Source: Anthoceros angustus (taxonomy: Eukaryota > Streptophyta > Anthocerotopsida > Anthocerotales > Anthocerotaceae). Taken from it: a stretch of 64,000 nucleotides of DNA. The position numbers and the translations under genes are program-made. This document shows positions 1-11,739 of this stretch, piece after piece. The stretch lies in assembly GCA_010909165.1 (NCBI GenBank), contig MU008185.1, forward strand, positions 248,001 through 312,000, in the 5' to 3' direction. Each line of letters begins with the position of its first letter. Within the stretch, counting starts at the first letter, position 1. The notes under the pieces are model-generated. The model searched no databases, was not told where the DNA came from, and saw nothing but the letters and a program-made list of their open reading frames with translations.

Positions 1-511
1 GCCATACTTTTATCCCCCTCGCCATTGAGACTCACGAGGCCATGGGTCGGGACTTCTCGAAGTTCCTCAAGGGCCTGTGCTAAGGCTTACCACGATTGCA
101 GGAATGGGGTTGGTCTCCCCCTTTCTTATATTGTGTCTTTCTTCAGGCAGCGGGTGTCTATCGCCCTGCAGAGGGCGTTGGCGAACGCGGAGTACAAGAC
201 AACGAGTAGCACAGGGGAGACGGCTCTCTTCGGTGGCGGTGGTAGATAGGCTCTTTCTTATTCCCGATCTTGAGATATCTGAGCGTAGGTAGTTTTGAGA
301 AACGCGATAACGGGAGTTCGTCCCCCTTGGCCTGGTGCCCTTTGTTAGGTTCACCCTTTTTTTCGTTGTAGATGGTGTTTTATCCATCTCTTTTCTTTCT
401 ACATAAAGTCTCCTCGAGTCTCACAAGAAAACTTTTTTGATCAGCTCTAAGATCATTATTTGCAATGTTCAAATGATGTACTCGTGAGTCCTTCATAAAT
501 GGATAGAGCAA

Positions 512-957
512 GAATAGAGAGGTTTTATTCAGAATCGCTACATCCTGGACAGCTGGCTCTTGCTGCGGGAGGTTAAGTTTTCTATTTCTCAGCAGCAAGT
601 TCCAACAGTCCTCCTATTATTGGACTTTTACAAGGCTTACGACACTGTGGAGTGGCACTTCTTGTGGCGATGCTTGAGAAACTTTAGCTTTGGAAGTAAT
701 TTCTGTCGGTGGGTAGCTATTCTCAGTAAAGATGCAGGAGCTAAAGGTTTAGTGAATGGCTCTTCCACGGACAGGTTTCGGATCACCCGTTCCGTGTGGC
801 AGGGATGCCCTCTTGCTCCCTTCCTTTTCATCATTATCTCAGATTTCCTAATCCGAGCTATCAAGCAGGATCCGGAGTTCGCAGGCGTCCCAGCCCCAAA
901 TGGTTCTTCCATGAAAATTTCAGCCTTTGCTGATGATACCATGTTATTTTCCTAGAG
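512..957 (+). mobile_element. LINE (L1-type) reverse transcriptase fragment, truncated
   Basis: The frame reads GFIQNRYILDSWLLL, then LDFYKAYDTVEW, QGCPLAPFLF and FADDTMLF. These are the ordered motifs of a plant non-LTR retrotransposon reverse transcriptase, including the catalytic F-A-D-D. The frame stops immediately after FADDTMLF, so the thumb and the rest of ORF2 are missing. I could not find an intact endonuclease in the 500 bases upstream. This is a dead 5'- and 3'-truncated copy. Confidence 0.85.
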
Positions 958-1045
958 TTTGCACAGTATTTAACAGTAATATGCTATGCCGAATTCTCAT
1001 GTGAAGTGTTTTTCCACACTAGTTGATAATAATCTTCAAACATGA

Positions 1046-1482
1046 AGATAAGCAAAGGAGATGCGTAGCGGCCGAGAGGGATGACATACACCATGGACAC
1101 CGTCAGCTTAGGGCGGGTTTACCACGTCGCCGCTGGTTGTACATAGCTGAATAGTATAGCCAGTATGGCCAACAAGAGCGATGACGGCCTCAATAACATG
1201 GCGAAAAGAGCCAACAATCAAGATGGGAGACCTTTGTCAGCTCAACTGGTGCGTACTTAATTAAAACCAATGTTCAAAAATAATGCATGCAAGTTGGCTA
1301 CAATAAGAGACCCTAAGCATACATATATACTTCAACATAGTGACTGCAAAACCTTCCAACGTAGAGAGAGAAAACCTTCAAATAGAGAGATAAGCAAGGG
1401 AGTTGCATAGCGGCCGAGAGGGATGACATACACCATATACACCATCAGCTCAGGGCGGGTTTACCACATCGCCGCTGGTCGT
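1046..1482 (+). repeat. Pair of ~96-bp direct repeats
   Basis: Two close copies (about 1046-1141 and 1387-1482) share AGCGGCCGAGAGGGATGACA and GGGCGGGTTTACCAC, followed by CGCCGCTGG. They differ at about a dozen positions and are separated by 245 bases. They could be the ends or internal repeats of an old mobile element; the family is not recognised. Confidence 0.75.
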
Positions 1483-1499
1483 AATATGAGTAATCAATA

Positions 1500-3300
1500 A
1501 ACGGATATGGGTTCTTGATGATCTGGTGCGCACGGTTTGTCTTGTGGCACCACTTTTCCCTCCGGATGATTGGTGATTGGTGATATACTCCTTCGAGCTT
1601 GCTGCCGTTGCCCTTTGAGCTGGCCGCTGTAGCCTTTCAAGCTACCTAATGTATGATATCAAGTTGCTCTTAATACATTATCTCTCAAGATATCTTGGTT
1701 GAGTAAACAATGCCAATGCTCTACATGAACAATTTTGAATTGATTTAGATTCTCTAAATCAAAAATATTACTAATATTATCTTTCTACAATCCGGACAAC
1801 AATGGGTTCTACCAAGTAGCAACATATACGATGAAAAACTTTCCTAGTGAAGCTTGCCTGCTCATTCTATAAGCCATAGCAAAAAATGGTAACATTCTAT
1901 GCCATTCTATTTATTCATTATCAAACAGTATCCTTGAATGCTTTCTTACATGTTTGTACCATCTTGTCTCTAAGTCCATGAGCATTTGGGTGATTTCTAG
2001 AAGTAGTTTTATAATTAATTTAACAATGATTTAGTAATTCATCAAAATCTCGCATGAACTTCCTTTCTGGATCGGTTAAAACTTATGCGTATGCTCCAAT
2101 TACACTCAACACAAGATTAAGAAATGCATTTATGATCTCACTAAATCTTTCATCTCTCAAAGAAACTAATGAAATCCACTTAGAAATATGTTTTATCATC
2201 TTTAAACGCTTCTACCCTCTTCCGGTGGGTAATGTTGACGTGGGTGAATGTGTGCGTAAGCTCATGAGCGCTGTCCGAACATATCATGGGTCGTATTGTT
2301 ACAATGATTAGTTTTCATGTGCGTGGATTGAACAAAAATTATCTAAAAATAAAATTTCTCAAATTATGAGATATACAAACGTACAAATGTAATTTTCATT
2401 TGCAAACTCATCTAAAAGTGTGCAGGACCGTGTGTTTATTTCTTCCGTCTACATATATCATGATTCTCCAAGTGTGACAATTGCATGCTAAGTTTCAGTT
2501 GTTTGATATACCGTACCTCGAAGGGTGGTTCAACAGGATAATGCCGAAATAATTATTTTTTGAAAAAAACAAGGTTCAACATAAATATTTATATTTTTTA
2601 AAATTTCAACATTTACAAAAAATAATTTTATCAAATTTCAACATTTATTAAAATATATAGGTATATATAAAACTAATGGATATGTATAGATCTCCCTAAA
2701 TAGGCCCTAATTTTCCACACAAACCCTAGTTTCCTTATTTTCGCATCATAAACTCATAAATTTTTACCTATTCAACATTTTAAGTATAATAATTTCTGGA
2801 TTTTCAACTTTTACTAATTTTAATTAATTAATGCCGAATCACCCCTTGGGGTACGGTACTCATATAGATGATCAAGAATAGAATTACATAATAAATTGAT
2901 ATAGACTTAATCCATGATTTCAAACTGTAAATTAATTACATCAATTATTTTGATAAACCCATTTATAACATCTTAGGTATTATTAAGTTCTTTAGATTTT
3001 TATTTAAATCATTAACATATTTATTTTCCGGTATCTTTCAGCATGATCATATATCTACGTGGTTCCAGTGTGCGAACTCTGGGCGCTATCAACTCGGCAG
3101 GTGCCTCCGCTTCATGAAAAGATCATGTGCTCCGGTTCAAGTCGCGGTGTGTGAACATAAGTCGCAGGCCAGCGACGAGTCGATTCTACAACTAGAGTTA
3201 ATCTTTGGAGTTCATGTTCATACTTTGGAACTGCAGCCTCGAATGTCAATCGCTGTCTTCTAGACTTCGATCTTACAAGACCTTGCGTTCGCTGCAACCC
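1500..3300. other. AT-rich intergenic DNA without recognisable genes
   Basis: Mostly AT-rich sequence with short ORFs only. The 85-residue plus-strand ORF at 2054-2311 resembles nothing I recognise. No RNA gene is evident. The stretch separates the LINE remnant from the 3' end of the PPR gene. Confidence 0.5.
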
Positions 3301-3368
3301 GGGCGCACGATATCCTGCCTCTGGTCAAGTACAATGAAACTTTGCAAGATTCAGCTAGACGACTGTGG

Positions 3369-6300
3369 CTACTGCCGATCTCCACATGAACAAAACCCAT
3401 TAACAAACCTGTGAACACAGTGAGAGTCTCGAACTATGATCTCTCGTTTCTCAATCCTGGACATGACCTTCGTACTACTGTGACAGTCATTGCACATTCG
3501 CAGGTTCTTTGTCACTAGCAGAGGTGTGCCAACTGAAGTGTGCAGGAGTCCATACGCCAATGCCAGCTTTTCAGCATGCCCACACAAGGCATCCTCCTTC
3601 TCTCTGTCTGAGACAGACTTCAGCACCAGGTCTGTGTGAGGGGTATGGCCTCCTTCGTCTCTCAACCGTATATTTACGCTCTTCAGTTTATTGGTAATGT
3701 CATCCCTTTCTTCGCCGACGACGAAGGTGTGTATGTTGCTGTTTACCTCAATCCATGCGCTTGCAGGCTTCTTGTGTGCACCTGCAGACTTTCTCAAGCT
3801 TTCTATGCAGTCAGCAGCCTGCCACATACCAGCCGTGGCATAAATGTTCGCCAAGAGAATGTATGCCGCTGCATCTTGAGGCTCTGCCTTGACAATCTGG
3901 TCAAAGCATCGCCTGGCAATTTCTACATTGCCATGGATTTTGCAGGCACTGAGCAGAGATCTCCACCCCACAGTTTGATCCTGAGGAGGCAAACAAAGTA
4001 ACATGCGCTCTGCTTCATTTAGATCGCCTGACCGCCCCAGAAGGTCAACCATGCAAGTCTGATGGTAGACATTCGGCACCAGGCCGAAGTCTTGGACCAT
4101 CATTGTGAAATACATTTCACCCTCACTTACCAGACCCTCATAACTGCATGCAACCAAGAGAATGAGGAAAGTAGTCTCGTTGGGATGAGGCCCGTTGTCC
4201 AGCATTTCCTGAAAGCACTGCAATGCCAGTCTACTCTTTCTATGTTGCGTGTAGCCATTCAACAGAGCATTCCATGTCACCACATTTCTGAAGGGCAATC
4301 TGTCAAACGCTTTCCGAGCATCCTCCAAGCTTGCACATTTTGCATACATGTCCACAAGGCTGTTACCAATTACCACTTCAGCCTCCAGTCCCCTTCTCTG
4401 TATCTCCAAATGAAGCTGCTTCCCCTGATGTAAAGCCCCAACACTGGCACATGCATTGATCAAGCATACAAATGTTGCCCTATCAGCTGGATTGATGTTC
4501 TCCTGCTGCATTGTTGCATAAAGAGCCAGGGCTTCTTGACAAAGACCATGCTGCACATATCCTGCAATCATAGCATTCCATGTCCCTACATCTCGTGTCT
4601 GCAATCTGTTAAACAATTGGTGAGCATCCATCAAGTTACCACACTTTGCATACATGTCCACCAGGCTGTTGCCGATATTCACATCATCCTCAAGTCCACT
4701 TTCTTGAATTTGACGATGAAGCTGTTTGCCCTCATTTAATGCTCTGAGTTCGGCACATGCTTTGAGGAGGCAAACATATGTCACAGCATCTGCTACAGAG
4801 ATACCCTGCTGTTGCATACTTGCATGCAGTGCCAGGGCTTCTCGACCAAACCCATGCTCAGCATATCCAGCAATCATGCAAGTCCATGTCACAGCTGATC
4901 TAGAGGTCAATTTATCAAATGCTTTTCGAGCATCTTCTAAGCTCCCACATTTCACGTACATGTCCACGAGACAGCTACCAACAACCATGTCCATGTCAAG
5001 ATCTCTGTCTTGAATCTGAGAGTGAAGCTGCTTTCCCTCATGAAGAGCTCCAATGTTTGCACACGCTTTCAGGAGGCACACAAACGTGACATGATTGGGT
5101 GATACAAGGCCCTCCTGCTCCATACTCGCAAACAGCTTCAGGGCTTCTTGGCCAAGCCCATGATCAGCGTATCCTGCTATCATGGCAGTCCAAGTCACAA
5201 CATCTCGGGTGGCCATCCTGTCAAAGATGGTTCGCGCATCCTCCAAGCTGCCACATTTTGTGTACATGTCAATCAAGCTGCTGCCAACAACCACATTAGC
5301 ATCAAGTCCACATTTCTGGATTTGGGCATGCAAAACTTTTCCCTCATGCAAAGCTCTACAATTGGCACAAGCCTTCAGTAGGGCAACAAAAGTCACATAG
5401 TCAGCTGAAACCATCTCCTGCTGCATCCTTGAAAAAAGATTGAGGGCTTCCTGGCAAAGCCCATGCTCAGCATACCCTGCAATCATGGCATTCCATGTAA
5501 TCACATCTTTTGCAGGCAATCCATCAAAGACTCTTCGGGCGTCTACTAGGCTGCCACATTTGGCATACATGTCCACTAGGCTATTGCCAATTACCACATT
5601 TACGTCCAGGCCTCTCTCCTCAATTTTGGACTCAAGGTCCTTGCCCTCAACTAAGGCTTCAATACTGGCACAGGCTTTCAGGAGGCATACGAACGTTATA
5701 GGGGTTGGGTTGACAGCAATTTCCTCCATGCTTTTATACAGCGCCAGTGCTTCTTGGCCTAGCCCATGCTGAGCATATCCAGCAAGCATTGCATTCCAAG
5801 TTACCACATCCTTCGTAGGCATTTTGTCGAATACAAAGTGGGCATCCTCTAAGCTCCCACATTTTGCATACATGTCCACCAAGCAGTTTCCAACAAAGAC
5901 ATTGGGCTGAACTGCACTTTTTGCAGCGTCGGCATGGACCTCCTTGCCAGACGCCAAATCCAGTGCCTTGGTACATGCCTTGAGGACTGCCACAAGAGTA
6001 TGGTCATTTGGTTTGACACCACACTGGCGCATCTTACGATAGAGATCAATAGCCTGCTCAGGCTGCTTGTTCTCAGCATGTGCCAAAATAATAGAAGCCC
6101 ACATAAAGGTGCTTGGTGCAGCCAGCTTGCTGAACACCTGCAGTGCTTCATGCAACCTGCCATGAGAAGCGTACATGCGGAGAATATGGTTGGCCAGGAA
6201 CACATTTGAGTCGGATCCACTTTTGAGAGTGAGAGCATGAACACGCTTGCCCAAAGCCAGATCTCTATGGACCCTGCACACCTTGAGGGCATGATAAAAA

Positions 6301-6428
6301 AATCCTGCCGGAACATAAAATCCTTGCCCAACCAGGAGACCCAGCAATTCAACTGCCTCATTCAGCTGTCCCTCCTCACATGCTTTGCTCCAGATTCCAA
6401 CATCTAGACTTCCTTCACACCTTGACAC
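3369..6428 (-). CDS. PPR protein with KP-type DYW domain (candidate organellar U-to-C RNA-editing factor)
   Basis: A continuous 1019-codon frame. It encodes seven PLS-type triplets, seen as a recurring VGNSLVDMYAKCG-like helix roughly every 100 residues, then E-like motifs and a C-terminal deaminase domain. The zinc-binding deaminase signature is present as GHAEKLA and CNDCH. The PG box reads KKPASAWIEV instead of the usual EPGCSWIEV, and the protein ends in CSCGDRQ instead of DYW. From memory of the literature, these are marks of the DYW:KP clade found in hornworts, lycophytes and ferns and linked to U-to-C editing. The frame opens at a GTG with an in-frame TGA 24 bases upstream and a TTGCAG acceptor just before it. 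The true start is therefore probably in an unlocated upstream exon that would also carry the organelle-targeting peptide. A broken relative lies at 26866-27302. Confidence 0.93.
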   Translation of the reverse strand: MSRCEGSLDVGIWSKACEEGQLNEAVELLGLLVGQGFYVPAGFFYHALKVCRVHRDLALGKRVHALTLKSGSDSNVFLANHILRMYASHGRLHEALQVFSKLAAPSTFMWASIILAHAENKQPEQAIDLYRKMRQCGVKPNDHTLVAVLKACTKALDLASGKEVHADAAKSAVQPNVFVGNCLVDMYAKCGSLEDAHFVFDKMPTKDVVTWNAMLAGYAQHGLGQEALALYKSMEEIAVNPTPITFVCLLKACASIEALVEGKDLESKIEERGLDVNVVIGNSLVDMYAKCGSLVDARRVFDGLPAKDVITWNAMIAGYAEHGLCQEALNLFSRMQQEMVSADYVTFVALLKACANCRALHEGKVLHAQIQKCGLDANVVVGSSLIDMYTKCGSLEDARTIFDRMATRDVVTWTAMIAGYADHGLGQEALKLFASMEQEGLVSPNHVTFVCLLKACANIGALHEGKQLHSQIQDRDLDMDMVVGSCLVDMYVKCGSLEDARKAFDKLTSRSAVTWTCMIAGYAEHGFGREALALHASMQQQGISVADAVTYVCLLKACAELRALNEGKQLHRQIQESGLEDDVNIGNSLVDMYAKCGNLMDAHQLFNRLQTRDVGTWNAMIAGYVQHGLCQEALALYATMQQENINPADRATFVCLINACASVGALHQGKQLHLEIQRRGLEAEVVIGNSLVDMYAKCASLEDARKAFDRLPFRNVVTWNALLNGYTQHRKSRLALQCFQEMLDNGPHPNETTFLILLVACSYEGLVSEGEMYFTMMVQDFGLVPNVYHQTCMVDLLGRSGDLNEAERMLLCLPPQDQTVGWRSLLSACKIHGNVEIARRCFDQIVKAEPQDAAAYILLANIYATAGMWQAADCIESLRKSAGAHKKPASAWIEVNSNIHTFVVGEERDDITNKLKSVNIRLRDEGGHTPHTDLVLKSVSDREKEDALCGHAEKLALAYGLLHTSVGTPLLVTKNLRMCNDCHSSTKVMSRIEKREIIVRDSHCVHRFVNGFCSCGDRQ

Positions 6429-6429
6429 C

Positions 6430-7650
6430 CTGCAACGTTGAGGGAGCTGTCAAAGACAAAGTTAATCGCAGAGCTACGATCACTACACCTTTCAACATGA
6501 TGTAAGTTCACTTTCACAGAATTCCAGAGGCAGTATGCACCTCTCATCGACCTCAAAGTCAGTTCCGGAGTAGAATTTAGGATGGTCTGATGCTAACCAC
6601 GACCCAACGGTGCGTGTCGGTCGTGAGTCAACCACCAGGACCTCACTCAACGTGCTGCTCACGACTTCGGTTTTGAGTTTGCTCTGCAAAGTTGACGGAA
6701 GCAAAGACCGACCATGACTCCGTTATCGCCCATGAATGTTCAAATCTATGACACCAATTTACCTCGTTCAACCTGCTGTCCCAATTGCGCTGCCAGAAAT
6801 CACTTGTCCCAAATGACGGATGCAGGCCGCTTGACCCACGCTGTTGTGCAGCATCCTGCAACGATGACAGTCGTCTGCACCATTCCCAAGAAGCGAGACA
6901 CACGGGCCTCCTCTGAATGTGGCTGGAGAAAACCAGATTGCGGCCAGCGCGACCACCTTTCTTCATTCCAGCTATCCACCAGCCTTGTTGTCGATGTTCA
7001 CTATGAAACCCTAAGGTTCCATCAGCTATTCACTGCATCAACGTTGATCTGGACATCGTGGAGTTCATCACTGCACATATCCGCTTCTAAAGTCGGACAT
7101 GCTGCTTCAACAGCTGAGTGCAAGCCTTTTCTCAGGCTTGGTACGAGGACTTCCAGTCTGACCAAGCAGCGGACAGTTGGCTGCAGAGGATCTGGTATGG
7201 ACAAGTAAGGAGACAAGCTGCACATGGTTGACGTGCAAGTTTGCCCTGACTTGATTATCTGAGTGCTTTTTGTTGTGAGATCAAGGTGAACGGGCGGGTA
7301 ACCACGTCCTCGGATGCCAAGCTCAGTTGTTGTATCCATTGTCCTCCACAATTCACTTGTTGTCTGCAACCCGAACTGTTTACCGTGCCTGATCAGGCTG
7401 ATCCTGCTTCACTTTCGCTTCTACAAATGTCTACCAGAGGCTTCCCTGGAGTGAGCCCTGTGCTCCCTATGAGCTGCACCTGGTGATGTATTGGGGTTGC
7501 TGCTCTGGGGCCTTTGTGTGTTCCAACATGGTGTTAGTGTCTTTGAGGTCGTTTGCCATCAACAACAACCCATCCCAACAACAAGCCATCCCGTTTCCAA
7601 GTTCTTCCAGAAGGCCTGTTTCAGTAGCGAATTGCTCTGTAGCAATCACA
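6430..7650. other. Region upstream of the PPR gene, no gene recognised
   Basis: This probably holds the 5' exon(s), leader and promoter of the minus-strand PPR gene. A minus-strand ORF at 6492-6704 (70 codons) is the best-placed candidate for a 5' exon, but I found no splice pair that keeps frame into position 6428. The plus-strand ORF at 6714-7208 has no protein-like motifs. Confidence 0.35.
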
Positions 7651-7654
7651 GTGG

Positions 7655-7745
7655 TTGTCTTCTGGAGCAGATGCTTGGCTATGACGCCGTCCGCATGTAT
7701 GCTGCCCATGCGAGGTTGGAGGATGCGTTGCATGAGTAGCTGCTC
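7655..7745 (+). pseudogene. Possible tiny PPR-repeat remnant
   Basis: The plus-strand frame reads VRMYAAHARLEDALHE followed by a stop. It resembles the LRMYASHGRLHEALQ segment near the N-terminus of the neighbouring PPR protein. Only about 30 residues align and the flanks do not, so chance similarity is possible. Confidence 0.35.
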
Positions 7746-8065
7746 CAAACGCTTATGCCTTCCTTACTGAGGCACATGTTGAGAAAGGAAAAAAAGGGGT
7801 GTGGGTTTGGCTGGTAAGAGCAAAAAAGCCCCTAAATATATTTATCCCAGTTCGTTCCTCATAAAGAGTTTCCCGCAAAGTTAACCCGATTTAGTGATCA
7901 CCCTTTGTAAGACCAAACAGGGATCGGATCCTCTGATTCGAGGACAATGTGCCATGTTTCAAGGCATCCCGTCACTAAGTACCGGCGGAGCATCCGTTCT
8001 GCCAGTCAGTACAAATGGAATGAGGTTCACCGAGTGCGAGGAAGTCCAATCTTGCTTCCCTGAAT

Positions 8066-11000
8066 TCAGGCTGAGAGACTTAGTGGCCCGTTAGAAGATA
8101 CCTGAGAGCAGTTCACAATTCCGAACTCTAAACCGTCCACAAGGGCTCGAAAGCTGGCCTCCACGATGGACGAGTGTGCCCCGACCTAGAAAGGCACCAG
8201 ACCTCAGAAACACGTCTCTAATGCAGATGTTTCGGGATGGCAGGAAGTCACATACCGTCGTCCACTTGCTACCATTGCCGTCGGTAAAGTCAATTGTGAC
8301 TCTGGTGGTGGACATCGTGCCCTTTCTAGCTACCAAAGGCTCTAACAGTCGGACTCGGTAGTCCGACAACTCTACTTGCTGAAGCTGTGGATAGTGCTCC
8401 TCCAGTGCCCGTCTGCTCTGATCAAGTTCCGTATTAATATGACAGCATTGCGGAAGGTCACAAGTTTTCCTCGGGGCTGAGAAGTTGGGTCACGAGACGT
8501 GTACCTCAGTGCATGGCTGAGGGCGTCGACAGGTCCATTACCTTCGGCAGCGCTCATCTGGTAATCTCGCGGGTGAGAAAATTCAGGAAGTAAATTCAAA
8601 CGCAGTTCACGTTTAACAAGAAGGGGCCGGACCAACCTGGACAGAACTACCAACGAGTAGCTTGACTAAAGCCTGGTTGACTTGTACATCATTCTCGGTC
8701 GGGCTCACCCCGTTTTTGCAATCAGGCTTCATGTCAGCTTCGCTACCCTGTGTCCCTCGATTGCTAGAGATCACGGAGAACTCCAACACACGAAAACTGA
8801 GATAATAGCACTTGTCAGCTCATGTGACGGACGTACAGAAAAGTGGTGAAAGGCTGTGATAATGGACAAAATGACTTGAAAATGCACTTACGGTTGTACA
8901 TAGTCCTTGCCCTTCCGTACAATCAGCATATCCACGGAAGCAGATGCATTCTCAAACGCACAACCCTAACGATGCAATCGCAATACGCTTATCAGAGGAG
9001 GTACATTTGTAAGCGACGAGAAACATTTTCTTACATTAACAGAAAGCAGAAACTTCACCGCTGAGAGATGAGATTACCTCATTCTCCATCTGCTTTATGC
9101 GAGCTAGCACGCTGCCAGCAACATCTTTATCCAGCACCAATCCTGCTTTCTCTGCCTAAATTCACATGAAATGTTCCACACCAATTCAGGACAGCGGTAA
9201 GGAAGATGCAGGGGTATTGTCCGGACATGATAGAAGAGCAGAATGTACCTTGTCCAAGATATTTCCTCGTCCGGAAAGCTCACTCACAACAGAGCGCATT
9301 GTGTTGCCCACGAGCGCGGGATCCATATGATTGTAACTCTCAGGCATCTGATGATGAAACATTGGTGACGATATATCTTTTGCGACATCAAATTGCAACA
9401 TCCCACTCTAAAGATTTATATGGACAAGCATACCTTACGAAGTGCTGCAACGTGAATCCCTCCTTTGTGTGCAAACGCGCTCGATCCTACATAAGGCTGT
9501 GAAGGTGACATTTCCTGTGCAGCAACTTCAGCTACAGTGCCAGCTATCTCTGCCAGTCGTGGTAGAAAGGCAGGTGGTATGCAGAGATGCCCAAGCTTGG
9601 CTTGCAAACCTCCTATGACACTCACCTTCGATGCAAGAGAAAGGAGGAGTGAGAACATCTAGAGGAAGCTGACAACTACTGCGAAGGGTTCGCGGAAGAT
9701 CAAAGAGCATCCAACAACAAAAGCCTCTGAATTCATACCAAGTTTGCATTTCCAGTGCGCTCTCCATAGCCATTCATGCAGCCTTGGACAAGAGATGCAC
9801 CACCTCTCACAGCTGATAGACTATTGGCCACAGCCATATCCGTATCATTGTGAGTATGGATACCCACCCTCACTTGGGGCCAATCTTTAAGTGCTGCTTT
9901 TACCTCTCGAGTCCTTGCCTGCATTGCACAAACTGTTGAAAGAGAATGCTCAAAACAGGGCAGACACAAAAATAGGCTTCTACCTCAATGTCCCAAGGCA
10001 TGGAGCCACCATTTGTGTCACATAGCACGACAACGTCAACTCCAGCTTTAGCTGCTGTTTGTAAGCAGTTCAGTGCATACTCCCTGAATAACACATCATG
10101 ATGAAATCACCTAAGTCTCTGGAGCCTGACTTGAAGAACAGCTTCCCGAAAGTAAACTAACTTGCCTGTTTGCAGTCATTCCGTCAAAGAAGTGTTCAGC
10201 ATCAAGCATGACCTCTCTCCCTCTGACCTGAATTGTAATACTTCGCTTCAGACAAAGGCTTCTGGGGAAGCCAACAGCTGCTGCTGAAGGGACACACGAC
10301 TGACCTTGAAATAAGTAACAGTATCGGCTATCATTCTCAAGTTCTCCTCGAGGGTTGTCTCTAGAACTCGGAACACTTGAGCATCCCAGGCCTATCACTT
10401 CCACAGGACGTTTCAATCGCTAGGGATGCATGAAGGTCGAACTGCTATAAAAACAATATAAGCCCAGCATACCTTGGCTACCAGTGTAATAACCGTGGCT
10501 TCACACGAAAGTAAAGCTTGAACATTTCTATCCTGTGATGTGCACCTTCGATTAATCGAATAATGCTTCAGCACATCAAACATGAAAGTTCACAAGCAAT
10601 TGACAGCATAAAAACCAAGCAGTACAGTCAGACCTCATCACATGAGGAATTTTTTCGACGAGTTGCTCCAAACGCAGCCAGCTTTGTTCGACCTTGTGAC
10701 TTCGAGACAACAGGTTCACAAAGGCTGAAAAAATCGGCATCTTTGGGGTTTGAACCTGGCCATCCTCCCTCTATGTACTCAACACCTACACAACAAGAAC
10801 GGCACTCTTCCTCAATAACGGACCGACCCTGCATCAATTGGGAGAGACACCCCTACCCGATGGAGCTTGCACTCAAACGTCCTGGGGCAACATAAGTAAA
10901 AACTGCTCCCAGTGACTGTCACAACCCTCTGATTTTGTGACGTCGCATCTCCAAACTGAACCAGAGGATGAAACTGAAGTCGTACCTAAGTCAACTAAAG

Positions 11001-11739
11001 CGCTGGCAATCTTCAGTTTATCGGCAAGGCTTAATGAGATTCCCACCATCTGCAAACACACAGGAACACTGCAGGTGATTGCACCGCTAACTCCAGCCAA
11101 CATGTGAAAATGAAAAGCGACAAAAGGTCACGCACCTGAGCCCCGTCTCGCAGCGTCGTATCATACATTGACACACGTGATCCTGTGGCACCGCCTTCAG
11201 CAACCCGCGGCTCCACATCAATGAAGGCCTGCAAATTGCCCCATTACCAGCATTCTTCTGTCAGAATTTCTAGCTTTGCTTTCATGCACTTGATTTCACG
11301 TACAGCCGCCAGCCCTGCCTTACGGTTGACTCAGCACGACTTCCGGAACTCTTCAAACCTGCAAGAAGGGGAGATCATACCAGCTGCGACTTTGCCGAAA
11401 TTGTCCCCAGTTGAGCCATTTCCGACAGCGTTTTCGCATGGAGCTCACTAAAAAAAACAAGGCAACATGTCAGCCTGCAGCTTGAGCAGCGCAAGCGGCG
11501 TAATGCTTTGGATTTACAATGCAGGTGCTTCCTGGATCAAGGCACATGTAAGGAACTAGTCTAAGAGGGTCATCGTCCAAGCTGCACCTGGATCGCAGCG
11601 GAGAAATGAACAAGGAGCACCGTCGCAGCGGAGGAATAAACGAGGAGGATCGTAAGCTGCCCGCGACGCAGGGGCTGCAGACAGACCTGTGAAGCCATGC
11701 ATCACACGACGGAGCTGGGCCAACAGAGGTGGCAGCCAT
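8066..11739 (-). CDS. cimA-like: (R)-citramalate synthase of bacterial CimA type, 18 exons, plastid-type leader
   Basis: It would condense pyruvate with acetyl-CoA to citramalate, feeding threonine-independent isoleucine synthesis. Exons: 11739-11588, 11447-11381, 11228-11136, 11049-10986, 10785-10634, 10532-10473, 10391-10305, 10227-10166, 10083-9984, 9918-9739, 9625-9434, 9347-9249, 9155-9078, 8965-8892, 8796-8651, 8565-8505, 8412-8256, 8185-8066. They sum to 1944 nt (647 residues) with every phase matching. Key motifs are [25 protein letters not shown] (diagnostic of CimA rather than LeuA), [43 protein letters not shown] and [15 protein letters not shown]. The C-terminal regulatory-type domain includes [14 protein letters not shown] and [14 protein letters not shown]. 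About 100 residues precede the catalytic barrel; the start [10 protein letters not shown] is Ser/Arg/Ala-rich like a chloroplast transit peptide. The first two exons are the least certain. Exon 8 uses a GC donor. Confidence 0.92.

Noticed and set aside
3509-5976. Numerous plus-strand ORFs across the PPR gene
   Set aside because: Antisense frames of a real, domain-verified minus-strand gene.
11136-11360. Extra 5' exon of the citramalate synthase at about 11300-11358 ([12 protein letters not shown]-type peptide)
   Set aside because: No neighbouring exon joins it in phase; the splice from 11381 to 11228 keeps the frame without it.
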